64,000 nt of DNA from the NCBI GenBank assembly GCA_965202905.1, contig OZ241868.1:2356001-2420000 (forward strand). Reading direction: 5' to 3'. The DNA comes from CAYFYS01 sp965202905 (GTDB taxonomy: Bacteria > Pseudomonadota > Alphaproteobacteria > MPNO01). Both the position numbers and the translations under genes were made by a program. The notes under the pieces are model-generated. The model ran no database searches. It had not been told where the DNA came from and was given only the letters and a program-made list of their open reading frames with translations. Below are positions 9,652-17,613 of the stretch, one piece after another (position 1 is the stretch's first letter; every line of letters starts with the position of its first letter).

Positions 9652-11010
9652 TCAGGACAGGAGCGCCTTGACGTCGATCCCGTCCCACACCTCGGAGGGG
9701 AAGCTGTGGCGCGGGGTGTAGGCGGCGAGGCTCGGCTTGGCCGTCGCATCGACGCCCCATTTGGCGGTGAAGCCGTCATCGCCCGCGGTCGAGGGGTCGA
9801 GGTCCGAGCCCCGCGCGCCGGTGACGACCGTGAGGTCCTTGTCGGGCTGGCAGCGCGTGGCGATCGCCCAGTTGACTTCCCGGTCGTTGAAGACATCGAC
9901 ATCGTGATCGACCACCACGACGCGCTTGATGTAGAGGTCGGCGCCGAGGACGGCGAGGATGGCGTTCTTGGCTTGGCCACGCAGCCGCTGCTCGATCGAG
10001 ACGTAGCAGGTGAACGGGCTCGGAACCCGCACCGCCGTGACCGAGGGGATCATCGCCCGCACCGCGCGGTAAAGATTGGCCTCCATCGGGACGGTCGAAA
10101 GCAGCATGTGGTCGAGATGGCCGACCGAGATGTCGTGGAACATCGCGCCTTTGCGGTGGGTGAGCGCGTTGACCTTGACCACCTCGCGGTCGCGCGCGCC
10201 CAGGCTGTAGCCGGTGAACTCGCCGAACGGGCCTTCGGCGACGCGCTGGCGCGGCAGGATCTCGGCTTCGATGATCATTTCGGCCTGGGCCGGCGCCAGC
10301 ACGTCGGAGGTCTCGCAGCGCACCAGCTCCAGCGGCTCGCCCAGCAGCCCGCCCATGATGCCGCGCTCGTCCTCGTCGATCGAGCCGATGGCGAGGCAGC
10401 CCAGCGCGATCGCCGGATGGACGCCGACGGCGAACGCCACCGGCAGCGGCTCGCCGCGTGATTCGGCGATCTGGTAGTACTCCCAAAGGTGCTTGCCGAG
10501 CGTCAGGTGGATCGAGGTGCTGTCCCGTCCCGTGATCATCAGCCGGTTATAGGCGCAGTTCCACATTTCGCTGTCGGGGTCCTTGGCGAAGCTGATCGCC
10601 GCGGTGATGTAGGCGCCGCCGTCGCCCTGGTGATGTTCGATCTGCGGCAGCGCGCGCATGTCCAGATCCGCGCCCTTGAGCACCACGTCCTTGCAGGCCC
10701 CGGTGTTGACCTCGCGCGGCGGCACCGGCTTGTCCATCGCATCGAGATATTTGCGCAGCATCCGGTCCGGCGCCGTACCCATCGCCATCGCCAATCGCGA
10801 CCGGCTGGCATGGAGGTTGGTGAGCACAGGAAACGCGGCGCCCTTGACGTTGTCGAACACGAGCACGGGCCGGCGGCGCGTCTCTCTTTCGATCTTGACC
10901 ACCGCGGCGGTGATCTCATGGCCGGGATCCATCTCGCGCGAGACGGAGATGAACTCCTCGGGCCGCTCAGCCTTTACGCGTTCCAGGTAACTCGGAAGGT
11001 CCTGCGCCAT
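9652..11010 (-). CDS. UbiD family decarboxylase
   Basis: A 452-residue UbiD-type decarboxylase beginning MAQDLPSYLERVKAERPEEF, a common N-terminus in this family. The prFMN proton-relay motif is present as AEGPFGEFTGYSLGARD with both glutamates. It is distinct from the UbiD homologue at 1129-2559, which is closer to a different subgroup (DEGPLGEWTGYY). The stop lies 6 bp before the CoA ligase, suggesting translational coupling in a minus-strand operon that may begin with the VOC gene at 11547. A cofactor-producing UbiX gene is not in the window. Confidence 0.9.
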   Translation of the reverse strand: MAQDLPSYLERVKAERPEEFISVSREMDPGHEITAAVVKIERETRRRPVLVFDNVKGAAFPVLTNLHASRSRLAMAMGTAPDRMLRKYLDAMDKPVPPREVNTGACKDVVLKGADLDMRALPQIEHHQGDGGAYITAAISFAKDPDSEMWNCAYNRLMITGRDSTSIHLTLGKHLWEYYQIAESRGEPLPVAFAVGVHPAIALGCLAIGSIDEDERGIMGGLLGEPLELVRCETSDVLAPAQAEMIIEAEILPRQRVAEGPFGEFTGYSLGARDREVVKVNALTHRKGAMFHDISVGHLDHMLLSTVPMEANLYRAVRAMIPSVTAVRVPSPFTCYVSIEQRLRGQAKNAILAVLGADLYIKRVVVVDHDVDVFNDREVNWAIATRCQPDKDLTVVTGARGSDLDPSTAGDDGFTAKWGVDATAKPSLAAYTPRHSFPSEVWDGIDVKALLS

Positions 11011-11085
11011 TCGAATGCGGTATCCTGCAGTGATCGTTCGCTCGGGCGGTCACGCTAGCGATGCGCAAGCCGTCGGACAAGGCGC

Positions 11086-11547
11086 TCAGTCGGGCGCGTA
11101 CATCGTGATCCCGGGGAGCTTCGAGGGATCCTCCGACCGGCCGCGCAGTTCGATCACGTTGAGGTCCGGATCGCGCACGAACAGCGAGACGTGGCCGTCC
11201 TGGCCGAACTGGACCGGCCCCTGGCGGATTTCGATATCGTTGGCGGCCAGCGCCTTCATGGTCGCCTCGACCGAAGCGACCCGGAGCGCGACATGGGTGA
11301 AGCCCGGATATTTGGCGCCCTTGACGTCCATCAGGATGTTGCGGCCCTGGTTCACGTCGTTGGCGTTGAAGATCAGATTGATCTCCACCCCCTGCGGGTT
11401 CCTGATGACGATCACGTCGTCGTTGAACGACCGGTGCTCGAACTCGAACCCGAGGATTTTGTAGAAGGCCTGCGCCCGGTCGGGATCGCTCACCCGGATG
11501 CCCAGATGGTCGACCTGCTCGATGCTGATTATGTCCCGGCTCGCCAT
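11086..11547 (-). CDS. VOC-family (glyoxalase/bleomycin-resistance fold) protein
   Basis: A 153-residue single-module vicinal-oxygen-chelate protein. Metal ligand positions are visible: His in EQVDHLGIRVSDP, the middle strand VEINLIFNAND, His in GFTHVALRV and Glu in LNVIELRGRSE. Such proteins are metal-dependent lyases, isomerases or dioxygenases acting on small organic molecules. The start at MASRDIIS (11547) is preceded by a GGAGGACAAC ribosome-binding site; longer frames run out of the family. It precedes the UbiD and CoA-ligase genes on the same strand with 75 bp between, so it could be the first gene of that operon. Confidence 0.85.
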   Translation of the reverse strand: MASRDIISIEQVDHLGIRVSDPDRAQAFYKILGFEFEHRSFNDDVIVIRNPQGVEINLIFNANDVNQGRNILMDVKGAKYPGFTHVALRVASVEATMKALAANDIEIRQGPVQFGQDGHVSLFVRDPDLNVIELRGRSEDPSKLPGITMYAPD

Positions 11548-11663
11548 TACGTTGTCCTCCGGCCGTTCGGTCGTCCTGGCTGACGAAATGTAACACCCCT
11601 GCGCCGGCGGCAAGAAGGGACGATGCGGCGATCCGGGCGGCGATCCCGGCGCGCCCCGGTTAC

Positions 11664-12434
11664 TCAGCTCTCCCGCGCGCGGGCGCTTTCGTGCCAGTGG
11701 CGCAGGACCGCATTCTGCAGCCAGGTCAGCGCGGCGAAGATCGTGATCCCGGCCAGCGAGATCAGAAACAGGGCCGCGAACATGCGCGGGATGTTGAGCC
11801 GGTAGCCCGATTCGAGGATCCGGTAGGCGAGCCCCGAGGCGGTCCCGCCGGTCCCGGCGACGAATTCGGCGACCACCGCGCCGATCAGGGCGAGGCCGCC
11901 GGCGACCCGGAGCGAGGACAGGTAGTACGGCATCGCGGCGGGCAGCCGGAGCTGCCAGAGGATCTGCGCCCGGCTCGCGCCATAGAGCTCGAACAGGCCG
12001 AGCAGGTTGTGATCGGTGCTGTTGAGCCCGAGCGTCGTGTTGGCCACCACCGGAAAGAACGCGACGATCCAGGCGCACACCACCAGCGAGGCTTCGATGT
12101 CCTTGACCCAGATGATGATCAACGGCGCGATCGCGACCACCGGCGTGACCTGCAGGATCACCGCATAGGGAAAGAAGCTCGCCTCCACCCATTTCGAACG
12201 GGCGAACACGACCGCGATCCCGAGCCCGCCGAGCGCGGCCAGCAGGAACGCCGCGATCGTGGTTTGCAGCGTGTTCAGAAGCGAGCCGAGCAGCGTCCGC
12301 CAGTCGAGGAACAGCGTCTCGACGATCAGGAGCGGTCCGGGCAGAACGTAATGCCTGACCTCGAAGACGCGGACCGCGGCTTCCCAGCCGGTCAGGAAGA
12401 CGAGGCCCACCAGAACCGGCGCCAGACGGCGCAT
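11664..12434 (-). CDS. ABC transporter permease (SsuC/TauC type)
   Basis: A 256-residue inner-membrane permease of the binding-protein-dependent transport family, with about six hydrophobic segments. The ATPase-docking (EAA-like) loop is seen as YGASRAQILWQLRLPAAMPYYLSSLRVAGGLALIGAVVAEF. Members import taurine, alkanesulfonates, nitrate or thiamine precursors. No ATP-binding subunit or periplasmic binding protein lies next to it, so it is an orphan or its partners are elsewhere. It begins 25 bp after the stop of the dehydrogenase gene at 12460, on the same strand. A start a codon upstream (GTG at 12437) is equally possible. Confidence 0.85.
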   Translation of the reverse strand: MRRLAPVLVGLVFLTGWEAAVRVFEVRHYVLPGPLLIVETLFLDWRTLLGSLLNTLQTTIAAFLLAALGGLGIAVVFARSKWVEASFFPYAVILQVTPVVAIAPLIIIWVKDIEASLVVCAWIVAFFPVVANTTLGLNSTDHNLLGLFELYGASRAQILWQLRLPAAMPYYLSSLRVAGGLALIGAVVAEFVAGTGGTASGLAYRILESGYRLNIPRMFAALFLISLAGITIFAALTWLQNAVLRHWHESARARES

Positions 12435-12459
12435 CACGCGCTCTGCCGCCGCGCGCGGG

Positions 12460-13347
12460 CTAGCGCTCGATGCCTGCCAGGCGCTCGAGGACGGCGCAGA
12501 CCGAAGCGGTATCCTGGCCCTCGCGACCCTGGGCCAGCGCATCGCGGTAGACGCCGTCCGAGGCCTCGAACAGGGGCACGGTGCAGCCGAGCTGGGCCGC
12601 GAAGTCGCCGATGATCTGCATGTCCTTTCGCCACAGCCCCATCGACATGGTCGGCGGCTCATAGTCGTTCGCGACCATCAGTGGCCCGCGTATCTCGAAA
12701 ACCCGGGAGGTCCCCGCGCCGGCCGAGATAACGTCGTAGATCGTCTGCGGATCGAGGCCGGCCTTCATGCCGAGCACCATCGCCTCGGCCGCGGCCACGT
12801 TGTGGATCGCGACCAGAAGGTTGGCGACGAACTTCATCCGGCTGCCGTTGCCGAACGGACCGACATCGAGATGCAGCCGGCTGAACCCGTCGAACACCGC
12901 CGCGCAGCGGCCGATCGCCGCGCTGTCGCCGCTGGCATAGACCACCAGGTCCTTGACCGCGGCTTGCGATCCGGTGCCGCTGAGTGGGGTATCCAGCAGC
13001 ACGATCCCGGCCTCGGCGAGCAGCGCCCGGCCGCGCTCCTTCACCGCGATCGGCAGCGTGCTGGTCTCGCAGACGATCAGCCCGTCGTTTCCCGAGGCCG
13101 CGATCCCGTCCGCGCCGCCGGTCACCTGCTCGAAGGCCGCGATGCTGGGCAGCGAGGTGATGACGATCCCGGCCTCGGCCGCGACCGCCTGAGGACTTGC
13201 TGCGATGCGCCCGCCGGCCTCGGCGAGCGCCGCTTCGCGCTCGGCCGAAGGATCGCGGCCGATGACCTGGAACCCGGCCGCGATCAGGTTTCTGGCCATC
13301 GCGCCGCCCATGGCGCCCGCGCCGATCACGCCGACAATTGCCGTCAT
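12460..13347 (-). CDS. NAD(P)-dependent beta-hydroxyacid dehydrogenase (3-hydroxyisobutyrate dehydrogenase family)
   Basis: A 295-residue enzyme of the 3-hydroxyisobutyrate / tartronate-semialdehyde reductase family. The Rossmann motif GVIGAGAMGGAMARNL is at the extreme N-terminus. The substrate-binding phrase DTPLSGTGSQAAV and the catalytic region GNGSRMKFVANLLVAIHNVAAAEAM, with the conserved Lys, follow in the usual order. I choose the ATG at 13347, which has GGAGAG upstream; an ATG two codons earlier is possible. It lies upstream of the orphan ABC permease. The family oxidises small beta-hydroxyacids or reduces semialdehydes; the substrate here is unknown. Confidence 0.85.
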   Translation of the reverse strand: MTAIVGVIGAGAMGGAMARNLIAAGFQVIGRDPSAEREAALAEAGGRIAASPQAVAAEAGIVITSLPSIAAFEQVTGGADGIAASGNDGLIVCETSTLPIAVKERGRALLAEAGIVLLDTPLSGTGSQAAVKDLVVYASGDSAAIGRCAAVFDGFSRLHLDVGPFGNGSRMKFVANLLVAIHNVAAAEAMVLGMKAGLDPQTIYDVISAGAGTSRVFEIRGPLMVANDYEPPTMSMGLWRKDMQIIGDFAAQLGCTVPLFEASDGVYRDALAQGREGQDTASVCAVLERLAGIER

Positions 13348-13517
13348 CCCCATCTCTCCGATTGCTCCGATCACCCCGATCGCCGGGCCGCTATGTGCTG
13401 TGATCCGGGCCAGGATAACGAGCCCGAGCGGGGAGGTCACCGCGAATTCGGCGAAGACTCCGGGCCAGGGCGTCGGCGCGGCGATCCCGCGGACGCCAAG
13501 TGATCGCCGTTCGGTCC

Positions 13518-14117
13518 TCAGAGGATGATCGAGGGGTTGCGCAGGTTCTGGTCGTGGTCGATCAGGTTGACCTGCTTGACGAGCACCTCCCAGCCGGCGC
13601 CGCGCCGCCGCAGCCGGTGCCCGGCCCAGCCCGACCAGATGCGCGTCTCGCCCGCCCGGAACTCACTGATCAGGAAGTTCGAGCGCACCATGACGATCTC
13701 AGGATCGCCGGTCCGGTACGCCTCGATATTGGACACCAGCCGCGCGGTCCGCGAGGCCGGGGTCTGGGACCAGGCGGTTCCGGCGCCGAGCCGGTAGATC
13801 CGGTCCTCCAGCCGCCTGCGGTCGTCGAAGGCGATCGCGATCTCGCGCCGGGGATCGCCGCCCCCGGCGGTGCCCGGCACCCAGTAGGCGCACTCGCCGG
13901 CATAGAGCGCGAGCCAGTCCTCCAGACGGTTCTCGTCCAGGGCGCGCGCCTCGCGCTCCAGCACGCGGCGAAGCGCGTCGCGAGCGCCGGGATCGGCGAT
14001 CTCCCGGTCCTCGCGCCGCCAGTCCGCGAAGGCCTCGATCAGCCCGTCATAGTAGTCGTTGCTGACATAGTAGGACGAGCGCGAGGGGTCGGGGGTCTCG
14101 GGCATCGCCGGGCTCAC
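13518..14117 (-). CDS. Aromatic-ring-hydroxylating dioxygenase, beta (small) subunit
   Basis: A 199-residue NTF2-like fold protein of the type that stabilises the alpha3beta3 Rieske dioxygenase hexamer. Family landmarks are ALDENRLEDWLALYAGECAYWVPG, the RTARLVSNIEA strand and a C-terminal VLVKQVNLIDHDQNLRNPSIIL. The GTG start at 14117 overlaps the alpha-subunit stop as GTGA, which implies coupled translation; an ATG at 14105 is an alternative. With the alpha subunit it forms one of two two-component Rieske oxygenases in the window (the other is at 58160-60033). Electron-transfer partners (ferredoxin, reductase) are not encoded nearby. Confidence 0.9.
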   Translation of the reverse strand: MSPAMPETPDPSRSSYYVSNDYYDGLIEAFADWRREDREIADPGARDALRRVLEREARALDENRLEDWLALYAGECAYWVPGTAGGGDPRREIAIAFDDRRRLEDRIYRLGAGTAWSQTPASRTARLVSNIEAYRTGDPEIVMVRSNFLISEFRAGETRIWSGWAGHRLRRRGAGWEVLVKQVNLIDHDQNLRNPSIIL

Positions 14118-15493
14118 GGCGCGCGGGTGACCGCGATGCGCGGCGCGGCCGTCATCAGGCGCTTCCAGACCTTGGTGTGCTCGCGCATGAAGACTTCATC
14201 GGTCGAGGGGCCGGTGATCACCCCGCGCGCGTCGACCTCGATCCGCCCGGGCAGGCCGAGCCCGCGATGCATGTAGACCCACTCGTCCTCCTCGGCGGCG
14301 AGCCCGACCTGGATCTGCTCGAAGTTCGCCAGGTCGTCGACCTCGCCGAAATTGGGAAAGGATTCCTGGGTGCGCATACGCAGCGCGTTGACGTCATCGA
14401 CCGCGCCTTCGAGCACGCCGTCGTCGTCGATCACCGCGGTGCCGTACCAGGTCGTGTCGGTCTCGTCGACCGAGATCGGATGGGAGACCTGGATGTGGTT
14501 GCCGAGGATGTGGAGGTTGGGGAAGACGTTGATGTTCACCGGCTCCGAGGACGCGAGGTCGAGCGCGTAGTCGGCCTTCTCGCCCAGGCGCTGGCGCAGC
14601 GAGGCCTCGAAATGCTCCATGCCCGGATGCGGTCCCTCGATCTCCCAGAGCGCGCCGGGGCGCTGCTCGATGTTGGGCCGCTTGTCCTTGTAGTGGTGGC
14701 CGTTGGCGTAGCACCGGACGTACATCGCCGCATCGTCCGGGTTGCCGCGGTAGAACGCCATGCCCTTGTCGGCGTCGTCCGCCATGCGGTTCTCCATCGC
14801 CAGCAGCGACTGGTGGGAGAACAGCACATGGTAGCCGTCGGCCGAGTTGTCGTAGAGCAGCTTCCAGTTGCCCTTGAACTTCAGCCGGTTGGCCTCGCAG
14901 ACCGCGAGCTTGCCGCCGGGGTGGCGATCGAGCCACTCGTCGATCGGCCCGGCTACCGGGCCGAGATAGTCAACGAGGCCGGGCGCATCGAGATTGAGCG
15001 TGCCGAAGACGAACCCGCGATAGGAGGCGACGCGCGGCATCTGGGCCAGGTTGAAGGTCTCGTCGCCGAAATCGGTCGCGTAACCTTCGGCCCACGGCAC
15101 GCCCTGGACCTTGCCCGAGTTGAAGAAGCTCCAGCCGTGATAGCCGCACATGAAGGATTTGGCCCTGCCCCGGTCCCGGCGGCAGACGGTCGAGCCGCGG
15201 TGGGTGCAGCGGTTGTAGAGCGCGCGGATCACGCCCTGGGAATCGCGCACCAGGATGATCGGCCGGAGGCCGAGCCGGGTCCGGACGAAGTCGTCGTTCT
15301 CCGGGATCTGGCTCTCATGGCCGAGATAGACCCAGACCGCCCCGAAGATCTTGGTCATTTCCTCGCGAAAGATGGCGGGGTCGGTGTAAAGCAGCCGGTG
15401 GACCCGGTCCTCGCGGACCAGCGCCTCGTAGTCGTAGGCCGGCGCTCCGTTGGGCAGGCCGCTGGTTCCGTCCATGACCTTTTCTCCGTCCAT
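14114..15493 (-). CDS. Rieske 2Fe-2S aromatic-ring-hydroxylating dioxygenase, alpha (large) subunit
   Basis: A 459-residue oxygenase component. The Rieske cluster ligands are C-x-H in RCTHRGSTVC and C-x2-H in FMCGYHGWSF. The mononuclear iron site appears as DNSADGYHVLFSH, giving the D-x2-H-x4-H pattern. Such enzymes insert O2 into aromatic rings or demethylate them, fed with electrons from NADH through a reductase. Two in-frame ATGs (15493 and 15475) each have an identical GGAGAAAAGG ribosome-binding site because an 18-bp unit is tandemly duplicated; I annotate the upstream one, which adds six residues. The beta-subunit gene overlaps its stop. Confidence 0.93.
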   Translation of the reverse strand: MDGEKVMDGTSGLPNGAPAYDYEALVREDRVHRLLYTDPAIFREEMTKIFGAVWVYLGHESQIPENDDFVRTRLGLRPIILVRDSQGVIRALYNRCTHRGSTVCRRDRGRAKSFMCGYHGWSFFNSGKVQGVPWAEGYATDFGDETFNLAQMPRVASYRGFVFGTLNLDAPGLVDYLGPVAGPIDEWLDRHPGGKLAVCEANRLKFKGNWKLLYDNSADGYHVLFSHQSLLAMENRMADDADKGMAFYRGNPDDAAMYVRCYANGHHYKDKRPNIEQRPGALWEIEGPHPGMEHFEASLRQRLGEKADYALDLASSEPVNINVFPNLHILGNHIQVSHPISVDETDTTWYGTAVIDDDGVLEGAVDDVNALRMRTQESFPNFGEVDDLANFEQIQVGLAAEEDEWVYMHRGLGLPGRIEVDARGVITGPSTDEVFMREHTKVWKRLMTAAPRIAVTRAP

Positions 15494-15507
15494 GACCTTT
15501 TCTCCGT
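15472..15507. repeat. 18-bp tandem duplication containing a ribosome-binding site and start codon
   Basis: Two perfect copies of an 18-bp unit (on the coding strand ACGGAGAAAAGGTCATGG) abut at the start of the Rieske alpha gene. Each copy contains the Shine-Dalgarno GGAGAAAAGG and an in-frame ATG, so the gene has two equivalent translation starts six codons apart. Confidence 0.9.
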
Positions 15508-15587
15508 GATCTCGCGGCCCATGACCGCCCGGCCGGGCGCCGACAGGCAACCCCGCGCCTTCGCGCGGCATCCGCGGCCAGCGGTAA

Positions 15588-16052
15588 TCATCCGCCGCAC
15601 AGGGTTTTGTTGGCGAGCAGGCGCCTGTGGCCGGTCTTGAAATCCGAAGCCCCGATCGTCGAGTAGATCTTGCCCCGCGGCTGGTCCATCAGCGTCTTGT
15701 TCTTGAAATCGTCCGTCAAGCTTTTGTCGTTGGTGTACAACAATCGGGCGCCGCTGATCTGGGCCAATGCGATGACATGGTGGTCGTTCGACACACACGA
15801 ATTTCCGTCCCGAAGCCTGTTCGTCCGCGTATCGACTGCTTCTTTGTCCTCGACCTTCAGCCGCCCCGAGGAAACTGCCTCTTTCGCCCAGATGCGGAAC
15901 GATTGCGTCTTGTAAAGTTCATCGAGGAGCTCGCCGCCAGCTACCATGCGCCCGGGTCCCACGTTGATCCACTCGAAGAATTTCGCCCCGGCGGCGGGGC
16001 CGTTGGGTTGAAACACCTCGCGGACCACGTTTGCATCGACAATCGCGCACAT
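15588..16052 (-). CDS. PIN-like domain protein, putative nuclease partner of the adjacent ATPase
   Basis: A 154-residue protein with the acidic pattern of PIN-domain ribonucleases: Asp6 in MCAIVDANVV, Glu41 (or Glu45) in GGELLDELYK, Asp90 in VSNDHHVIALAQ and Asp109 in LLYTNDKSLTDDF. These four acids usually coordinate Mg2+ for RNA cleavage, as in VapC toxins. The start lies 5 bp after the stop of an AAA ATPase gene on the same strand, so the two are surely cotranscribed. The base composition is lower in GC than the surrounding catabolic genes. No VapB-like antitoxin is present; control by the ATPase is the obvious hypothesis. The fold call rests on motif spacing only. Confidence 0.7.
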   Translation of the reverse strand: MCAIVDANVVREVFQPNGPAAGAKFFEWINVGPGRMVAGGELLDELYKTQSFRIWAKEAVSSGRLKVEDKEAVDTRTNRLRDGNSCVSNDHHVIALAQISGARLLYTNDKSLTDDFKNKTLMDQPRGKIYSTIGASDFKTGHRRLLANKTLCGG

Positions 16053-16057
16053 TCTCG

Positions 16058-17413
16058 TCAGAGCCCCAGCGACCGCTGGACCTCGTCCATGAAAAACTTG
16101 CGATAGCTGTCCGGCGCGTCCAGGACATTGCCCTGTTCGTCCAGCCGTAGCGAATGGATATGGACATCGAGATCGCCGCGTTCGAAGAACAGAATGGACA
16201 CATCCTCGGGCCCCAACGGCGTCTGCTCGTCGCGAACATCCATGCGGACGCGGTCGAGCAGGTAGTCGCTGTGAGTCTCGACGATCAGTTGCCGGTCGTT
16301 CCTGGCCACCCGGCAGAACAGGCTCCCCAGGGCGGCCTGGGCGCGGGGATGGAGATGCACTTCCGGCTGTTGCAGCAGGAACATGCCGGCCGCGTCTTCA
16401 CGCAGCAATTCGGTGATCACCGGGAGCGCCTGGCTTACCCCGTAGCCGACATCGATCAGGTTACGCCACGGCCCCTTCAGGCCGCCCCCCGACTTCCTGA
16501 CCTGGAGCTGGAATGGCTCGGTTTCCTTCCGCCCGAGCGACCTTACAGCGACCTCATCGAAAAGGCCGGCTTCTATTCCGATCCTCTCCAAGCCTTTCTT
16601 CAAGCGTGACCATTTGCGTTTGTCGTGGAATGACAAATTGGCCAGATACATCGGGACATGATCCCCTTCGGGGTCGGGCGCCGAACGGGCGGGGTCGTAG
16701 GTGCGGCGCGGCTTGGAACGGACCGGCGCGCTGGCGTAAGGCCTGCCTTCATTGGGCCGCATTCGCCGAAAGGGGTCTTCCTGCGACCCGGCGAGCATGA
16801 AGATCTTGTGTATTTTTTCCCACTCTCCCGGCGTCAATCCTGGAGATCCACCTTCCGGCTTGAGTTTTGGCACGTCGCCGTTTTCGACGTGGAGCCGCAG
16901 CAGGAAAAAAACAAATGACGGGACAGCGCTCCTTTCAAGCAACCTTGCGAGTGTATCGGACTCCGAATCTGCCTGCCATTTCCAGGCGCCGTTGCATGTG
17001 CCCACGCGCAGGTTCATGGAACGATCGTCGTCAAAGCATGCTTCGATCCAGTTTTCGTTCGAAGACAGACGTTTTCTCTCGATTACGGGAATGACGCCCT
17101 TCTTTTTGAAGGTTATCTCCAGGCGGTACGGCTCGTCTTCACCGTCGTCGCCGAACCCCGCCTGGAAGGCTTCCGCCCGTCCGGCCCGTCCTCCCCTGTG
17201 GTGCGCGATCTCGTCAAAACTCCCGAGATCGTAGGGATCGTCCTTGAAATCCGGCGCGCCGTCGCCATGCGAGACATCCCAGAGGACCCGGATCATCGCC
17301 ATGAAGGAGGTCTTGCCGGTGCTGTTCTCGCCCACCAGAAGGGTGAGCGGCGCCAAGCGGGCGGTCTGGTTTTCGTGGAAGCAGCGAAAGTTCTCCAGCG
17401 CGATCGACTTCAT
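16058..17413 (-). CDS. AAA-family ATPase (SMC/OLD-like, AAA_15/AAA_21 type)
   Basis: A 451-residue ATPase beginning MKSIALENFRCFHENQ, the typical opening of RecF/OLD-like proteins. The Walker A is VGENSTGKTS (about 28-36). The Walker B region is GMFLLQQPEVHLHP with Glu351, followed by LIVETHSDYLLDRVR, the D-loop and switch His of ABC-type ATPases. There is no TOPRIM domain after it, so it is not a full OLD nuclease; instead the PIN-like gene follows 5 bp downstream. Related single-chain ATPases act as sensors in PARIS, Septu and retron-associated defence systems paired with different nucleases. The central part (about 130-320) is not recognised and may carry the specificity region. Confidence 0.8.
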   Translation of the reverse strand: MKSIALENFRCFHENQTARLAPLTLLVGENSTGKTSFMAMIRVLWDVSHGDGAPDFKDDPYDLGSFDEIAHHRGGRAGRAEAFQAGFGDDGEDEPYRLEITFKKKGVIPVIERKRLSSNENWIEACFDDDRSMNLRVGTCNGAWKWQADSESDTLARLLERSAVPSFVFFLLRLHVENGDVPKLKPEGGSPGLTPGEWEKIHKIFMLAGSQEDPFRRMRPNEGRPYASAPVRSKPRRTYDPARSAPDPEGDHVPMYLANLSFHDKRKWSRLKKGLERIGIEAGLFDEVAVRSLGRKETEPFQLQVRKSGGGLKGPWRNLIDVGYGVSQALPVITELLREDAAGMFLLQQPEVHLHPRAQAALGSLFCRVARNDRQLIVETHSDYLLDRVRMDVRDEQTPLGPEDVSILFFERGDLDVHIHSLRLDEQGNVLDAPDSYRKFFMDEVQRSLGL

Positions 17414-17553
17414 GGCGTCGGTTCTCCGGCGCCGTCGCGGAATCGTCGGCGGCAGGCCGCTCCGTGTCTCTCCTGGCCGCAGCGAGGATACAGCGCACGA
17501 AGGGGCTTGGCGAGGCGCGACAAGCCGGATGCAGGAAATCGGGCGCAAGGAAT

Positions 17554-17577
17554 CGGGTCTCGGTACGGGTCTCGGTA
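17554..17577. repeat. 12-bp tandem duplication in the ATPase leader
   Basis: Two perfect copies of CGGGTCTCGGTA lie in the 200-bp gap between the glutamine-synthetase-like gene (stop at 17614) and the ATPase start (17413). The gap is where a promoter for the ATPase-PIN pair would be expected; I do not see a clear one. Confidence 0.8.
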
Positions 17578-17613
17578 TCGGCGGGAACCCGCGCGAAACC
17601 CGGGATTCGGAGA

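Noticed and set aside
16058..17413. Full OLD-family nuclease (Gabija GajA-like)
   Set aside because: No TOPRIM domain follows the ATPase; the protein ends shortly after the switch-His region, and a separate PIN-like gene is downstream.
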